DNA from: an uncultured Marinospirillum sp.
Lineage (GTDB): Bacteria > Pseudomonadota > Gammaproteobacteria > Pseudomonadales > Halomonadaceae
Assembly: GCA_947624795.1 (NCBI GenBank)
Contig: CANQLY010000005.1
Location: forward strand, 1 to 36,392
DNA length: 36,392 bases
Direction: 5' to 3'
The notes beneath the pieces were generated by a model. It did not search any database. It worked only from the letters and a program-made list of their open reading frames with translations, and had not been told where the DNA came from. The stretch's first letter is position 1; the number at the start of each line of letters is the position of its first letter. Both the position numbers and the translations under genes were made by a program. This document shows, one piece after another, positions 13,506 through 23,111 of this stretch.

Positions 13506-14591
13506 GTGCGAAAATGGCTGAAATCAAGTAAGACTAATCAAATTAGGGTGGGTTTAAACGTGACAGAAATTCCTGCTGCCAAGGTCGCTGAAGCTGAGCA
13601 AACCTTGTCTGATGTATTGGCTGTTTTACCTGCAGGTTTGGTGTTATTAAATCAGCATGGCAAGGTTAGCCAAGCTAATGTGCCTGCCATTGCTTTATTA
13701 GGCGAACCTTTGCTTTATGAGCCTTGGTTTGCTGTTGTGCAGCGTGCTTTTGCACCCCGCAGCGATGACGGGCATGAAGTGTCTTTGCGTGATGGTCGGC
13801 GTGTAAGCCTTTCTATTAGTTCTTTATCAGAAGGTGCTGGGCAGCTAATTTTATTACAAGACTTAACAGAAACACGGCAATTACAAGAGCAGCTAGCGCG
13901 CCATGAGCGCTTATCGTCTATGGGTAATATGGTTGCATCCTTAGCGCATCAGTTACGCACACCGCTGACAACTGCTTTGCTTTATGCTGGGCATTTACAA
14001 AAAGATAACTTAGAGCTTGAGCAACAAAAAAAATTTGCTGCCAGAATTAAGAGCCGCTTGCAGCACATGGACCAACAAATACGCGACATGCTTATTTTTG
14101 CCAAAGGTGAAACCCGTATGGCAAGGCGTATGCAAGTGGCCGCATTTTTGCAAGCCCTGCAAGATGCTATTCAGCCATTAGTTGAAAGAAACCAGTTAAC
14201 TTTTGTTTGGGAAGTGGGCTGTGTTGCAGGGGAGCTGGTGATTAGCCTTGATTCACTGGTGGGGGCAGTGCTTAACCTAGTGAATAATGCTGTTGAGGCA
14301 ATAAGCCCTGCGCCAAAAATAACCCTTCACCTAGAAGTGGTGGACGACCTGCCCGGTTTAGCTGGGCCGCATTTATTGCTTTGCGTGGCTGATAATGGCC
14401 CTGGGATTGATACCAGTCAGGTGCAAAAATCACAAGAACCTTTTTATACCACCAAATCACAAGGAACAGGATTAGGCTTGGCTATTGTTCAGGCCGTGGT
14501 AGAGGCGCATCAAGGGCGTTTTTGGTTACAAACCAGTTTGGGGAAGGGCGTAAGGGCTTGGTTGGCTTTGCCTACAGGCACAATTACTTAA
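13506..14591 (+). CDS. flrB: flagellar two-component sensor histidine kinase FlrB/FleS
   Basis: HisKA (LASLAHQLRTPLTTALLYAGHL), HATPase (LNLVNNAVEAI, DNGPGI, TGLGLAIVQAVVEAHQG); next to flrC and fliE. Start uncertain (GTG 13506 or GTG 13559). Confidence 0.9.
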   Translation: MRKWLKSSKTNQIRVGLNVTEIPAAKVAEAEQTLSDVLAVLPAGLVLLNQHGKVSQANVPAIALLGEPLLYEPWFAVVQRAFAPRSDDGHEVSLRDGRRVSLSISSLSEGAGQLILLQDLTETRQLQEQLARHERLSSMGNMVASLAHQLRTPLTTALLYAGHLQKDNLELEQQKKFAARIKSRLQHMDQQIRDMLIFAKGETRMARRMQVAAFLQALQDAIQPLVERNQLTFVWEVGCVAGELVISLDSLVGAVLNLVNNAVEAISPAPKITLHLEVVDDLPGLAGPHLLLCVADNGPGIDTSQVQKSQEPFYTTKSQGTGLGLAIVQAVVEAHQGRFWLQTSLGKGVRAWLALPTGTIT

Positions 14592-14638
14592 CTTAAAAAA
14601 GCATAAGCTAAGCCTAAGGTAGATTCTGGAGAGAATAA

Positions 14639-15976
14639 ATGCAGCAAATTTTAATTGTAGAAGATGATGCTGACCTGCGTGAGGCGTTGGAAGACACGCT
14701 AGCTTTAGAAGGCTGGTCTTATGTTTCAGCAGAAAATGGCCAAGAAGCTTTATTAAAAATGAAGAAACACCCGATTAGCTTGGTGGTATCTGATGTTAAT
14801 ATGCCAGTAATGGACGGCCATCAGCTGCTAACGGCTGTTCAAAAAAATTGGCCGGGCGTACCGGTGGTATTAATGACCGCCTATGGCAGCATTGATCAGG
14901 CGGTTGATGCCATGCGTAAAGGCGTTGCTGATTATTTAGTTAAGCCTTTTGATCCTGACGTTTTAGTGAAAGTAATTAAGCCACTACTTCAAGCCCAAGC
15001 AGGTGGTAAGCAATTAAAAGCAGACCAGCCTATTGTGGAAGATCCAACGAGTCGTGAATTGCTGAATTTAGCTAGCCGAGTCGCTAAAAGTGATGCGTCG
15101 GTTATGATTGGCGGCGAATCGGGTACAGGTAAAGAGGTGTTGGCGCGCTTTATTCATGCAGAATCGGATCGAGCAGACAAGCCTTTTATTGCTATTAACT
15201 GTGCAGCAATACCTGAAAGCCTTTTAGAGGCCACCTTGTTTGGTTATGAAAAAGGGGCTTTTACAGGGGCAAATGCCAGTACACCGGGTAAATTTGAACA
15301 GGCAGATAATGGCACTATTTTGCTGGATGAAGTCACAGAAATGCCATTAGAATTGCAAGCTAAATTGCTGCGTGTGCTACAAGAGCAAGAAGTTGAGCGC
15401 CTTGGTGGACGTAAAGTTTTAAAATTAAATGTGCGTATTTTAGCCACAAGCAACAGAAACCTTAAGCAAGCAGTGGCTGAGGGTTTATTTCGCGAAGACC
15501 TCTATTACCGATTGAATGTTTTTCCCCTAGCTTGGCCACCTTTGCGTGCCAGACCTGCCGATATAGTGCCTTTAACTGAGTTTTTAATCATTAAGCATGC
15601 CCAGCGTATGGGGGTGAAACGCTTACCAGAACTGCACCCAGAAGCTGCTAAACGCTTAATGGAGCATTCATGGCCTGGTAACGTGCGTGAGTTAGAAAAT
15701 GTGGTGCAACGTGCTTTAATTTTAGCCACAGGTGATCAAATTACGCTGCAAAGCTTGGTTATTGAAACGGATTTATTAGCACCTGTCAGTGAGCCAAAAG
15801 TTGAATTTTCAGGTGAGGCACTCAAAGAAGATTTGTGGGGTCAAGAACGGCAAATTATTATGGATGCACTCAAGCAAGAGGATGGACGTAAAAAAGAAAC
15901 AGCAGAGCGTTTAGGGATAAGCCCACGAACCCTGCGTTATAAATTAGCCAAAATGCGTGATGAGGGTTATTTGTAA
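14639..15976 (+). CDS. flrC: sigma-54-dependent flagellar response regulator FlrC/FleR
   Basis: Receiver domain, AAA+ with GESGTGKE and GAFTGA (YEKGAFTGANAS), C-terminal Fis-type HTH (KKETAERLGISPRTLRYKLAKMR). Confidence 0.95.
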   Translation: MQQILIVEDDADLREALEDTLALEGWSYVSAENGQEALLKMKKHPISLVVSDVNMPVMDGHQLLTAVQKNWPGVPVVLMTAYGSIDQAVDAMRKGVADYLVKPFDPDVLVKVIKPLLQAQAGGKQLKADQPIVEDPTSRELLNLASRVAKSDASVMIGGESGTGKEVLARFIHAESDRADKPFIAINCAAIPESLLEATLFGYEKGAFTGANASTPGKFEQADNGTILLDEVTEMPLELQAKLLRVLQEQEVERLGGRKVLKLNVRILATSNRNLKQAVAEGLFREDLYYRLNVFPLAWPPLRARPADIVPLTEFLIIKHAQRMGVKRLPELHPEAAKRLMEHSWPGNVRELENVVQRALILATGDQITLQSLVIETDLLAPVSEPKVEFSGEALKEDLWGQERQIIMDALKQEDGRKKETAERLGISPRTLRYKLAKMRDEGYL

Positions 15977-16009
15977 TTAAAAAAGTGCTTAAATTATTTT
16001 TTTACGCAA

Positions 16010-16026
16010 TGCAACTTCAAGTTGCA
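16010..16026. repeat. 17-bp perfect palindrome TGCAACTT-C-AAGTTGCA, candidate operator upstream of fliE
   Basis: Direct reading; in the flrC-fliE intergenic gap, with no T-tract to make it a terminator. Confidence 0.6.
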
Positions 16027-16235
16027 CTAATAATCTGTATTTACAAATAAATTATGGGAAGATAGTGTAGTCATTAGGCGTGCAATTCGGTAAAGTAAGC
16101 CGCCTATAAGCTTGATAAATTTAAGTATTAATAGAGTAAAAATAACTCACCTTTAATTGTTTGTGGGTGGCGGTTGTTATACTACTAGCTTGTTACATAT
16201 TGTTAACATTAAATATAGAAAAGGGTGTTCTGATT

Positions 16236-16634
16236 ATGATTGAACGCGCTGATATTTCAGGTGTGCTGACACAAATACGTTCAGCACAAGGCCAGATACA
16301 TCAAGGCATGAATGCATCAAAGGCAGATTTTTCGCCTTTGGTTAGTGGGCTGCAAGAAAACTCAACTCAATCCATTGCTGGGGTGGGTGCTGCTTCTAAT
16401 GTTAAAGAAGTCCCTTCTTTTGCTACCCTGTTAAAGCAGGCAGTTGATAACGTGAACGGCCATCAACAACAAGCCAATGATTTGCGTACCCGTTATGAAA
16501 TGGGTGACCCTGATGTTGATATTGTGAATGTTATGATCTCTGCACAAAAATCATCGGTTGCTTTTGAAGCCATGTCTCAGGTAAGAACACGTGTAGTAAA
16601 CGCTTACCAAGAAGTTATGCGGATGTCTATTTAA
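16236..16634 (+). CDS. fliE: flagellar hook-basal body complex protein FliE
   Basis: SFATLLKQAVDNVNGHQQQANDLRTRYEMGDPDVDIVNVMISAQKSSVAFEAMSQVRTRVVNAYQEVMRMSI; start reassigned to MIERADIS. Confidence 0.96.
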   Translation: MIERADISGVLTQIRSAQGQIHQGMNASKADFSPLVSGLQENSTQSIAGVGAASNVKEVPSFATLLKQAVDNVNGHQQQANDLRTRYEMGDPDVDIVNVMISAQKSSVAFEAMSQVRTRVVNAYQEVMRMSI

Positions 16635-16672
16635 TGTCCGGGTCGTCAGAATGGATTAACTGGGGTTAATGA

Positions 16673-18433
16673 ATGGAAAATGCACCTGCCAATGTGGCCA
16701 GTGATTCAGGGGCAACTAACTTACCTGAAGCTGTGCAGTCAGAGGCGAGCGGTGTTGCTGCAGGTCAAGCCAATAATGATAAGCAGAATAAAGGTGGCTT
16801 TTTAAAGAGTGGTAGCAAAGCGGAAGCGATGTTTGCCAACTTTAATCAGTTAAATGTGCTGCGTCAGATGGCTTTGCTGGTTGGTTTTGCTGCCAGTATT
16901 GCCTTGGGTTTTGCTGTAGTACTCTGGTCTCAGTCAGACAATTATCGTCCTTTGATGTCTAGCCTTAATGAGTTGGACTCTTCAGCTATTGTAGAAATTC
17001 TTGAAAGAAATCAGATTAAGTACCGTGTTGATCCTACTTCTGGCACCTTGCTAGTTAAAGAAACGGATATTCACCGTGCCCGAATGCAAGTTGCAGGTGC
17101 TGATATACGTCAGCCCAACACGGTAGGCTATGAGCTACTTGAAACGGATCAAGGCTTAGGCACTAGTCAGTTTATGGAAAATGCGCGTTATTTACGCAGC
17201 GTTGAAGGTGAGCTAGCTAGAACCATTTCAAGCTTAGAGGCGATACGTCAGGCAAGGGTTCACTTAGCTGTGCCTCGCCAATCTGTGTTTTTGCGTGATC
17301 AGCGCAAGCCCTCGGCTTCAGTTTTTCTAAGCTTAACGCCGGGCAGAAGCATGGATGCAGCGCAAGCCAATGCCATTATGCGCATTGTTGCTTCAAGCAT
17401 TCCGCAAATGGATTCAAAAGATGTCACCATTGTGGATCAGCGTGGTAATCTTTTATCGCAAAAAGAAGAAAGTGAAACTGACAAAGCGATGGCACGGCAG
17501 CTAGAGCACACTCGTCTAGTTGAGCAGCGCATTAATGAACGTATCCGTTCTATTTTAGAACCCCTTGCAGGTCCGGGTCGTTTCCAAACGGCTGTTTCTG
17601 TTGATGTTGATTTTACTAAAATAGAGCAAAGTTCTGAGCAGTTTAATCCTGATATGCCCGCCATACGCAGTGAGCAAACGGTTAATGAACAGCGCAATGG
17701 TGATTTTGGCCCCTTAGGTATTCCAGGTGCCTTATCTAATCAGCCGCCCCAAGATGGTTTTGCACCTGAAAATGCAACGGGTGGGCAAGGATCAGAAACC
17801 CCAACAAACCGTCGCTCTCAGGCAACACGTAATTTTGAGCTTGATAGAACGCTGAGTTATTCACGCAACGATTCAGGTCGTATTGCCCGCCTAACGGTTG
17901 CAGTGGTGGTTGATGATTTAATTCAGCGTAACCCAGAAACGGGTATTGCCGAACGCCTGCCTTGGAATGAGAACGAAGTTGAGCGGCTGACAGCGTTAGT
18001 GCGTAATGCTGTGGGCTACTCTGCTGCACGTGGTGACAGTGTAAGCGTTATTAACTCGCCTTTTGTGGAAGGTGCAGTAGAAGAATTTCCAGAGCTACCT
18101 TTGTGGGAACAGCCTTGGGTTTGGGAGTTAGCTAAACAGGTTTTAGCGGGTCTTTTTGTACTGATTCTTATCTTTGGTGTGTTACGTCCTATTCTGCGTA
18201 ACTTGGCTGCACGTTCTGATTCAGACCTTAATGATTCTGAACTGGATTCTTTAGCAGCCCTTGATGATGGCTTGTCAGATGATCAGGTAACTTTAAGTGC
18301 TTCTGATGACCCCTTACTTGCGCCACAAAGTGATCTTTATGAGCGGCAACTGAATGCAATTCGTGCCTTGATTGCTGAGAACCCAGGACGGGTGGCTCAG
18401 GTAGTACGCCAATGGGTAGCAAACGATGAGTGA
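16673..18433 (+). CDS. fliF: flagellar M-ring protein FliF
   Basis: QMALLVGFAASIALGFAVVLWSQ, YRPLMSSLNELDSSAIVEILE, ARVHLAVPRQSVFLRDQRKPSASVFLSL. Confidence 0.98.
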   Translation: MENAPANVASDSGATNLPEAVQSEASGVAAGQANNDKQNKGGFLKSGSKAEAMFANFNQLNVLRQMALLVGFAASIALGFAVVLWSQSDNYRPLMSSLNELDSSAIVEILERNQIKYRVDPTSGTLLVKETDIHRARMQVAGADIRQPNTVGYELLETDQGLGTSQFMENARYLRSVEGELARTISSLEAIRQARVHLAVPRQSVFLRDQRKPSASVFLSLTPGRSMDAAQANAIMRIVASSIPQMDSKDVTIVDQRGNLLSQKEESETDKAMARQLEHTRLVEQRINERIRSILEPLAGPGRFQTAVSVDVDFTKIEQSSEQFNPDMPAIRSEQTVNEQRNGDFGPLGIPGALSNQPPQDGFAPENATGGQGSETPTNRRSQATRNFELDRTLSYSRNDSGRIARLTVAVVVDDLIQRNPETGIAERLPWNENEVERLTALVRNAVGYSAARGDSVSVINSPFVEGAVEEFPELPLWEQPWVWELAKQVLAGLFVLILIFGVLRPILRNLAARSDSDLNDSELDSLAALDDGLSDDQVTLSASDDPLLAPQSDLYERQLNAIRALIAENPGRVAQVVRQWVANDE

Positions 18434-19442
18434 TGATGACCTTCATAATGAAAGCCTTTCTAGTTTAGAAAGAGCCGCAATACTTTTGATGTCGCTAGGT
18501 GAAACCGATGCAGCACAAGTGCTTAAGCACATGGGGCCTAAAGAAGTTCAAAAAATAGGCTTGGCTATGTCACAGCTACAAAACGTTAGCCGTGCCGAAG
18601 TTGAGGAGGTTTTAGGTGATTTCCTTGAAGATGTTAGTGAGCAAACAGGTTTAGGTGTGGGCGCAGACAGCTACATTCGCCGTATGCTTAGCGAGGCGCT
18701 GGGTGAGGATAAGGCCAATGGTTTAATTGACCGTATTCTACTGGGTGGTAATACCACCGGTTTAGACACACTTAAGTGGATGGAACCCCGTGCTGTTGCC
18801 GACATTATTCGTTTTGAGCACCCACAGATTCAAGCCATTGTTCTGTCTTATTTAGATTCAGATCAGGGTGCTGAAATCATTCGTTTCTTTGACCCTAAAG
18901 TGCGCTTAGATGTGATGTTGCGTGTGGCTGCATTGGAATCGGTACAGCCCCAAGCTTTGCAAGAGTTAAACGACATTTTAGAAAAGCAGTTCTCAGGTTC
19001 AGGCGGCACGCAAACTACCAGTATGGGTGGTGTTAAAGTGGTTGCTGATATTATGAATAACCTTGACAGTAATGTTGAAGGTGAGCTGATGGATGCCATT
19101 AAAGAGATTGATGAGGCGCTGGGTGAAGAGATCGAAGACCTTATGTTTGTATTTGATAACCTTGCCGACCTTGATGATAAAGACCTACAAACCTTGTTAC
19201 GTGAAATTAAGCCCGAGACAATGACTTTTGCATTGAAAGGTGCTGAGGCTAGGGTACAAGAGAAAATCTTTAAAAATATGTCAAAGCGTGCAGCCGAGCT
19301 GTTACGTGATGACTTAGAAGCACAGGGTCCTGTTCGTGTAAGTGAAGTTGAAGCCTCACAAAAAGAGATCCTGGGTGTGGCGCGTCGTCTTGCCGATGAA
19401 GGCACCATTAACCTTGCTTCTAATGGGGATGAAATGGTTTAA
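18426..19442 (+). CDS. fliG: flagellar motor switch protein FliG
   Basis: ERAAILLMSLGETDAAQVLKHMGPKEVQKIG, HPQIQAIVLSYLD, LMFVFDNLADLDDKDLQTLLREI. Confidence 0.98.
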   Translation: MSDDDLHNESLSSLERAAILLMSLGETDAAQVLKHMGPKEVQKIGLAMSQLQNVSRAEVEEVLGDFLEDVSEQTGLGVGADSYIRRMLSEALGEDKANGLIDRILLGGNTTGLDTLKWMEPRAVADIIRFEHPQIQAIVLSYLDSDQGAEIIRFFDPKVRLDVMLRVAALESVQPQALQELNDILEKQFSGSGGTQTTSMGGVKVVADIMNNLDSNVEGELMDAIKEIDEALGEEIEDLMFVFDNLADLDDKDLQTLLREIKPETMTFALKGAEARVQEKIFKNMSKRAAELLRDDLEAQGPVRVSEVEASQKEILGVARRLADEGTINLASNGDEMV

Positions 19443-19477
19443 AATGGATGTTCACCGTTGAATTTTAGGTAAACCAA

Positions 19478-21232
19478 GTGCAGAACAAAAAACGTATTCC
19501 TGTTAGTGATAATGTTGCTTATACCCATTGGGAAATGCCTGACCTTACGGGTGTTAAGCGCCGTATTGCTCAGCGTTTGAATGAGCTAAAAGAAGAAGAG
19601 GATCAGGAAGAGCCTGTTGTTGAACCGGCTCTACCTTCCCCTGAAGAGTTAGCTGCACAAGCTGAACAGGAGCGTGAAGAAAGCCGTGCTGCTGCTTTTG
19701 CCCAAGGGTTGGCAGCAGGGCAAGAAGAAGGGCATGCACTAGGTTACCAAGAAGGTGAACAAACAGGCCAAGAAGCTGGGTTTCAAGCAGGTTATCAGCA
19801 AGGTTTAGACCAAGCAGAACAGGAAGTTGATCAGCAGTTAGCTAGATTGCAGAGCTTAATTGAACAACTGCAAGGCCCTGTGACTGCTTTAGACATGGAA
19901 GTAGAAAATGCGCTCTTGTCTTTGGTTGATCTGGTGTGCCGGGCTATTTTGCGCCGTGAAGTGAAGTTAGAAAGAACGTTTTTAACTAAGGTGCTACAAG
20001 AGGCGGTTGCGGCCTTGCCCGTTGGCCACCAGCGTTTAAGGATTCACCTGAATCCTGAAGATTTGAATCTTGCTGAAGCTGCTTGTAAAGATTTATTAGA
20101 AGACTACCGTTTAGTGAGCGACCCTGAAGTAACAATGGGGGGCGTAAGAGTTGAGACGCTGCAAAGCTTGGTTGATTCAACACTTGAAAGTCGCTATAAA
20201 AAAGTCATCGATAAATTGCTGGGTGGTGCTTATCAATCAGAAGTTGAAAATTTAGCACCTTTGCCTGATGAGGTATTGAATACACCCGATGCACAACCCT
20301 TGGCAGATGCTGGCTTTTCTGAGCCTGAGCAGCCAACGGAAGCCGTTGCTGAAGAGGCGGTGGCTGAACTTGAAACTGAAGAGCCAACCCTTGAGCCTGA
20401 ACCCGTTGCACAGGTAAGCTTGCAGCGTGGAAAGGCACCCCGTCACGAACTTCCTCAAGAAATTCAGCCTGAGCCGGTTGCTAAACCTGAGCCGGTTGCC
20501 AAGCCTGAGCCTGTTGCCAAGCCTGAGCCCGTTGCCAAGCCTGAGCCTGTTGCCAAGCCTGAGCCTGTTGCCAAGCCTGAGCCTGTTGCCAAGCCTGAGC
20601 CCGTTGCTAAACCTGAGCCTGCTATTGGTGCGGTCGATGATTTAGGCTTAGAAAATGATTTTGATTTTGAAGACCTAGCAGATTTAACTGATGTAAAAGC
20701 TCGTCCTAAACCTTATGAAGGGTTAGATGAGCTTGAAGAGCTAGGCAAAATGGCATCAGAACCCAAACCACAGGCAGAAAAAACACCCACTTCAAAAAAA
20801 GCTGCTAAGGCTCCACAAGAAATCGACCTAGATGATGTGGAAGCAGATTTAGCATTACTTTTTGCAGAAAATGACGAAGAAGCCGCAGTTGAATTACCTG
20901 CTAGCAATGATGCAGCATCTAAAGGTGCACCTTCTTCTGGCAAACCTGTTCCTGAAAGTGATGCGTTCGTTGATATAGGTGACGACATTATAGACATAGG
21001 TGATGAGGTAATAGGTGATGAGGTAATAGGTGATTGGGATTTGCCAGTAAGTGAGGGCGTGGCTCAAGATAAAAAACAAAAGCCACCCGCTGTAGCAGAT
21101 AAAAAAACTTGGTCACCTGAAACAGTGCACGATGATCGGTACGTTGATAATGCGCTTGATGCCTTAGAAATAGAAGCAGACAGCGACACTTTAGATGTAA
21201 TCGATGATGATTTAGGTGGTCTTCATGGTTAA
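19478..21232 (+). CDS. fliH: flagellar assembly protein FliH with a ~335-aa C-terminal extension
   Basis: N-term [10 protein letters not shown]; glutamine/alanine-rich AxxxGxxxG region; FliH domain [29 protein letters not shown]...[15 protein letters not shown]; located between fliG and fliI. Confidence 0.92.
   Translation: MQNKKRIPVSDNVAYTHWEMPDLTGVKRRIAQRLNELKEEEDQEEPVVEPALPSPEELAAQAEQEREESRAAAFAQGLAAGQEEGHALGYQEGEQTGQEAGFQAGYQQGLDQAEQEVDQQLARLQSLIEQLQGPVTALDMEVENALLSLVDLVCRAILRREVKLERTFLTKVLQEAVAALPVGHQRLRIHLNPEDLNLAEAACKDLLEDYRLVSDPEVTMGGVRVETLQSLVDSTLESRYKKVIDKLLGGAYQSEVENLAPLPDEVLNTPDAQPLADAGFSEPEQPTEAVAEEAVAELETEEPTLEPEPVAQVSLQRGKAPRHELPQEIQPEPVAKPEPVAKPEPVAKPEPVAKPEPVAKPEPVAKPEPVAKPEPVAKPEPAIGAVDDLGLENDFDFEDLADLTDVKARPKPYEGLDELEELGKMASEPKPQAEKTPTSKKAAKAPQEIDLDDVEADLALLFAENDEEAAVELPASNDAASKGAPSSGKPVPESDAFVDIGDDIIDIGDEVIGDEVIGDWDLPVSEGVAQDKKQKPPAVADKKTWSPETVHDDRYVDNALDALEIEADSDTLDVIDDDLGGLHG
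20471..20614 (+). repeat. 8 x 18-bp in-frame tandem repeat in fliH (EPVAKP)8
   Basis: Eight consecutive units of consensus GAGCCTGTTGCCAAGCCT, differing only at synonymous sites; first and last units share GCTAAACCT. Confidence 0.97.
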
Positions 21233-22568
21233 CCTAAGCCTTGCAGAGCGCTTAAGGAATCATCAAAAAAATATACCGCTTGATACGCCCCTTGTTGAAG
21301 GCCGTTTAGTGCGCATGGTGGGCCTTACACTTGAAGCCGTGGGTTGTAATTTACCTGTGGGTTCTTACTGTAATATTGAATCAACAACGGGCATTCCTGT
21401 TGAAGCTGAGGTGGTGGGCTTTTCAGGTGAGAATATTTTTTTAATGCCACTTAAAAATTCGGAAGGATTGCGCCCAGGTGCCAGAGTAACGCCCAATTTA
21501 AATGCGATGAATGTGCCGGTTGGTTTTGGCTTGCTAGGCCGAGTGCTTGATGGTTATGGTCGCCCTTTAGATGATAAGGGGCCGCTGGTCACTGATGGAT
21601 CCGCTAGTTTAGATGGTCGCACTATTAACCCTTTAAACAGGCACCCCATTGATACGCCGTTGGATGTGGGCGTGGGGGTTATTAATTCTATGCTGACTGT
21701 AGGGCAAGGCCAGCGGATGGGTTTATTTGCTGGTAGTGGTGTGGGTAAATCAGTATTGTTGGGTATGATGACACGCTTTACACAAGCTGATATTACGGTC
21801 GTGGGTTTGATTGGTGAACGTGGGCGTGAAGTAAAAGAGTTTATTGAACAAATTCTTGGACCAGAAGGCATGGCACGTTCAGTTGTTATCGCATCGCCTG
21901 CCGATGATGCCGCATTAATGCGCCTTAGAGCGGCACAGTTAACCCACAGCGTTGCTGAATATTACCGAGATAAAGGTAAGAACGTTTTATTGTTAATGGA
22001 TTCCTTAACCCGTTATGCTCAAGCCCAGCGTGAAATTGCTTTGGCTATTGGTGAACCACCGGCGACTAAAGGTTATCCACCTTCTGTTTTTGCAATGCTA
22101 CCTAAACTTGTTGAGCGCACGGGTAATTCGGCAAAAGGGCAGGGTTCAATTACGGCTTTTTATACGGTGCTGACAGAGGGTGATGACCAGCAAGACCCGA
22201 TTGCTGATTCAGCACGTGCTATTTTAGATGGGCACATTGTTTTGTCGCGCCGCTTAGCAGAAGAAGGGCATTACCCAGCGATTGACGTTGAGGCCTCGAT
22301 TAGTCGTGCTATGCCACAAATTGTCAGTAGCGAACACTTAGCGCGTGTGTATCGCTTTAAGCAAGTTTATGCTAAATACCAGCAAAACAAAGATTTAATC
22401 AATGTGGGTGCTTACACACGGGGCAGCGATCAAGAGATAGATTTAGCGATTGCTTTAATGCCAGTGATGCGCCAATTTTTACAGCAGCGGTTAGACGAAA
22501 AAGTTGACCTGCTGACTAGTCAGCAACGATTAGAGCTACTAGCTAAAAATATGATGCTTGATGGGTGA
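21225..22568 (+). CDS. fliI: flagellum-specific ATP synthase FliI
   Basis: Walker [67 protein letters not shown]; start reassigned to MVNLSLAER. Confidence 0.98.
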   Translation: MVNLSLAERLRNHQKNIPLDTPLVEGRLVRMVGLTLEAVGCNLPVGSYCNIESTTGIPVEAEVVGFSGENIFLMPLKNSEGLRPGARVTPNLNAMNVPVGFGLLGRVLDGYGRPLDDKGPLVTDGSASLDGRTINPLNRHPIDTPLDVGVGVINSMLTVGQGQRMGLFAGSGVGKSVLLGMMTRFTQADITVVGLIGERGREVKEFIEQILGPEGMARSVVIASPADDAALMRLRAAQLTHSVAEYYRDKGKNVLLLMDSLTRYAQAQREIALAIGEPPATKGYPPSVFAMLPKLVERTGNSAKGQGSITAFYTVLTEGDDQQDPIADSARAILDGHIVLSRRLAEEGHYPAIDVEASISRAMPQIVSSEHLARVYRFKQVYAKYQQNKDLINVGAYTRGSDQEIDLAIALMPVMRQFLQQRLDEKVDLLTSQQRLELLAKNMMLDG

Positions 22569-22583
22569 TAGTGGGGTATTTCA

Positions 22584-23030
22584 ATGAGTCGTGAAAAGCG
22601 TTTGCAGCCTGTTCTGAAAATGGCTCAGGGTAAGGTTGATGAAGCAGCAAAAGCGTTGGGTTATTTAAATAGCCAAATCGCTGCTGAGCAAGCGACTAAA
22701 GGGCAGCTTAAAAACTATGAATCAGAATATTTGCAGTTGATGCGTGGTGGTGATGCACCCGGTAGAAGAATGGATGTGCAAGCGGTGATGCGTTACCAGC
22801 TTTTTATTCAGCGTTTAGAAACAGCGCAGATTCAGCAAAGCGAACAAATAAAGCTATTAGAACAACAAAAAGCTCAAGTGACACAGCATTGGATTAAAAC
22901 ACAAGCCCGTGCAAAAGCGATTGATAGCGTTATGGAAGCTGCGCGCCAAGAAGACAGCATTATTGCTAATCGGCAAGAACAAAAGTTGTTTGATGAGTTT
23001 AATAGCCAAAAAGCTTCAAGGCAAAGTTAG
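22584..23030 (+). CDS. fliJ: flagellar export protein FliJ
   Basis: 148-aa coiled-coil protein following fliI; FliJ-type RMDVQAVMRYQLFIQRLETAQIQQ. Confidence 0.9.
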   Translation: MSREKRLQPVLKMAQGKVDEAAKALGYLNSQIAAEQATKGQLKNYESEYLQLMRGGDAPGRRMDVQAVMRYQLFIQRLETAQIQQSEQIKLLEQQKAQVTQHWIKTQARAKAIDSVMEAARQEDSIIANRQEQKLFDEFNSQKASRQS

Positions 23031-23033
23031 CTG

Positions 23034-23050
23034 TTGGCATGAATACTGCT
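23034..23050 (+). promoter_or_regulatory. Candidate sigma-54 (RpoN) promoter upstream of fliK: TTGGCATGAATACTGCT
   Basis: GG-N10-GC spacing and TTGGCAyG-N4-yTGCT match; 61 bp upstream of the fliK ATG; flrC nearby encodes a GAFTGA activator. Confidence 0.65.
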
Positions 23051-23111
23051 TTAAGCCTAACCATAGTATTTTCTTATCCGGTTATACGGGCTGAAATCAG
23101 GAATTTAATCG

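Noticed and set aside
16161-16235. Hydrophobic N-terminal extension of FliE (MWVAVVILLACYILLTLNIEKGVLI)
   Set aside because: FliE is normally ~100-130 aa without a TM segment; ATG 16236 with upstream AAGGG is the better start.
20471-20614. CRISPR-like array
   Set aside because: Contiguous 18-bp coding repeats with no spacers, in frame within fliH.
20427-20645. ORF with LSLLPS repeats (and minus-strand ORFs 20205-20458) over fliH
   Set aside because: Frame-shifted readings of the 18-bp tandem array and its flanks; the fliH frame is continuous and family-consistent.
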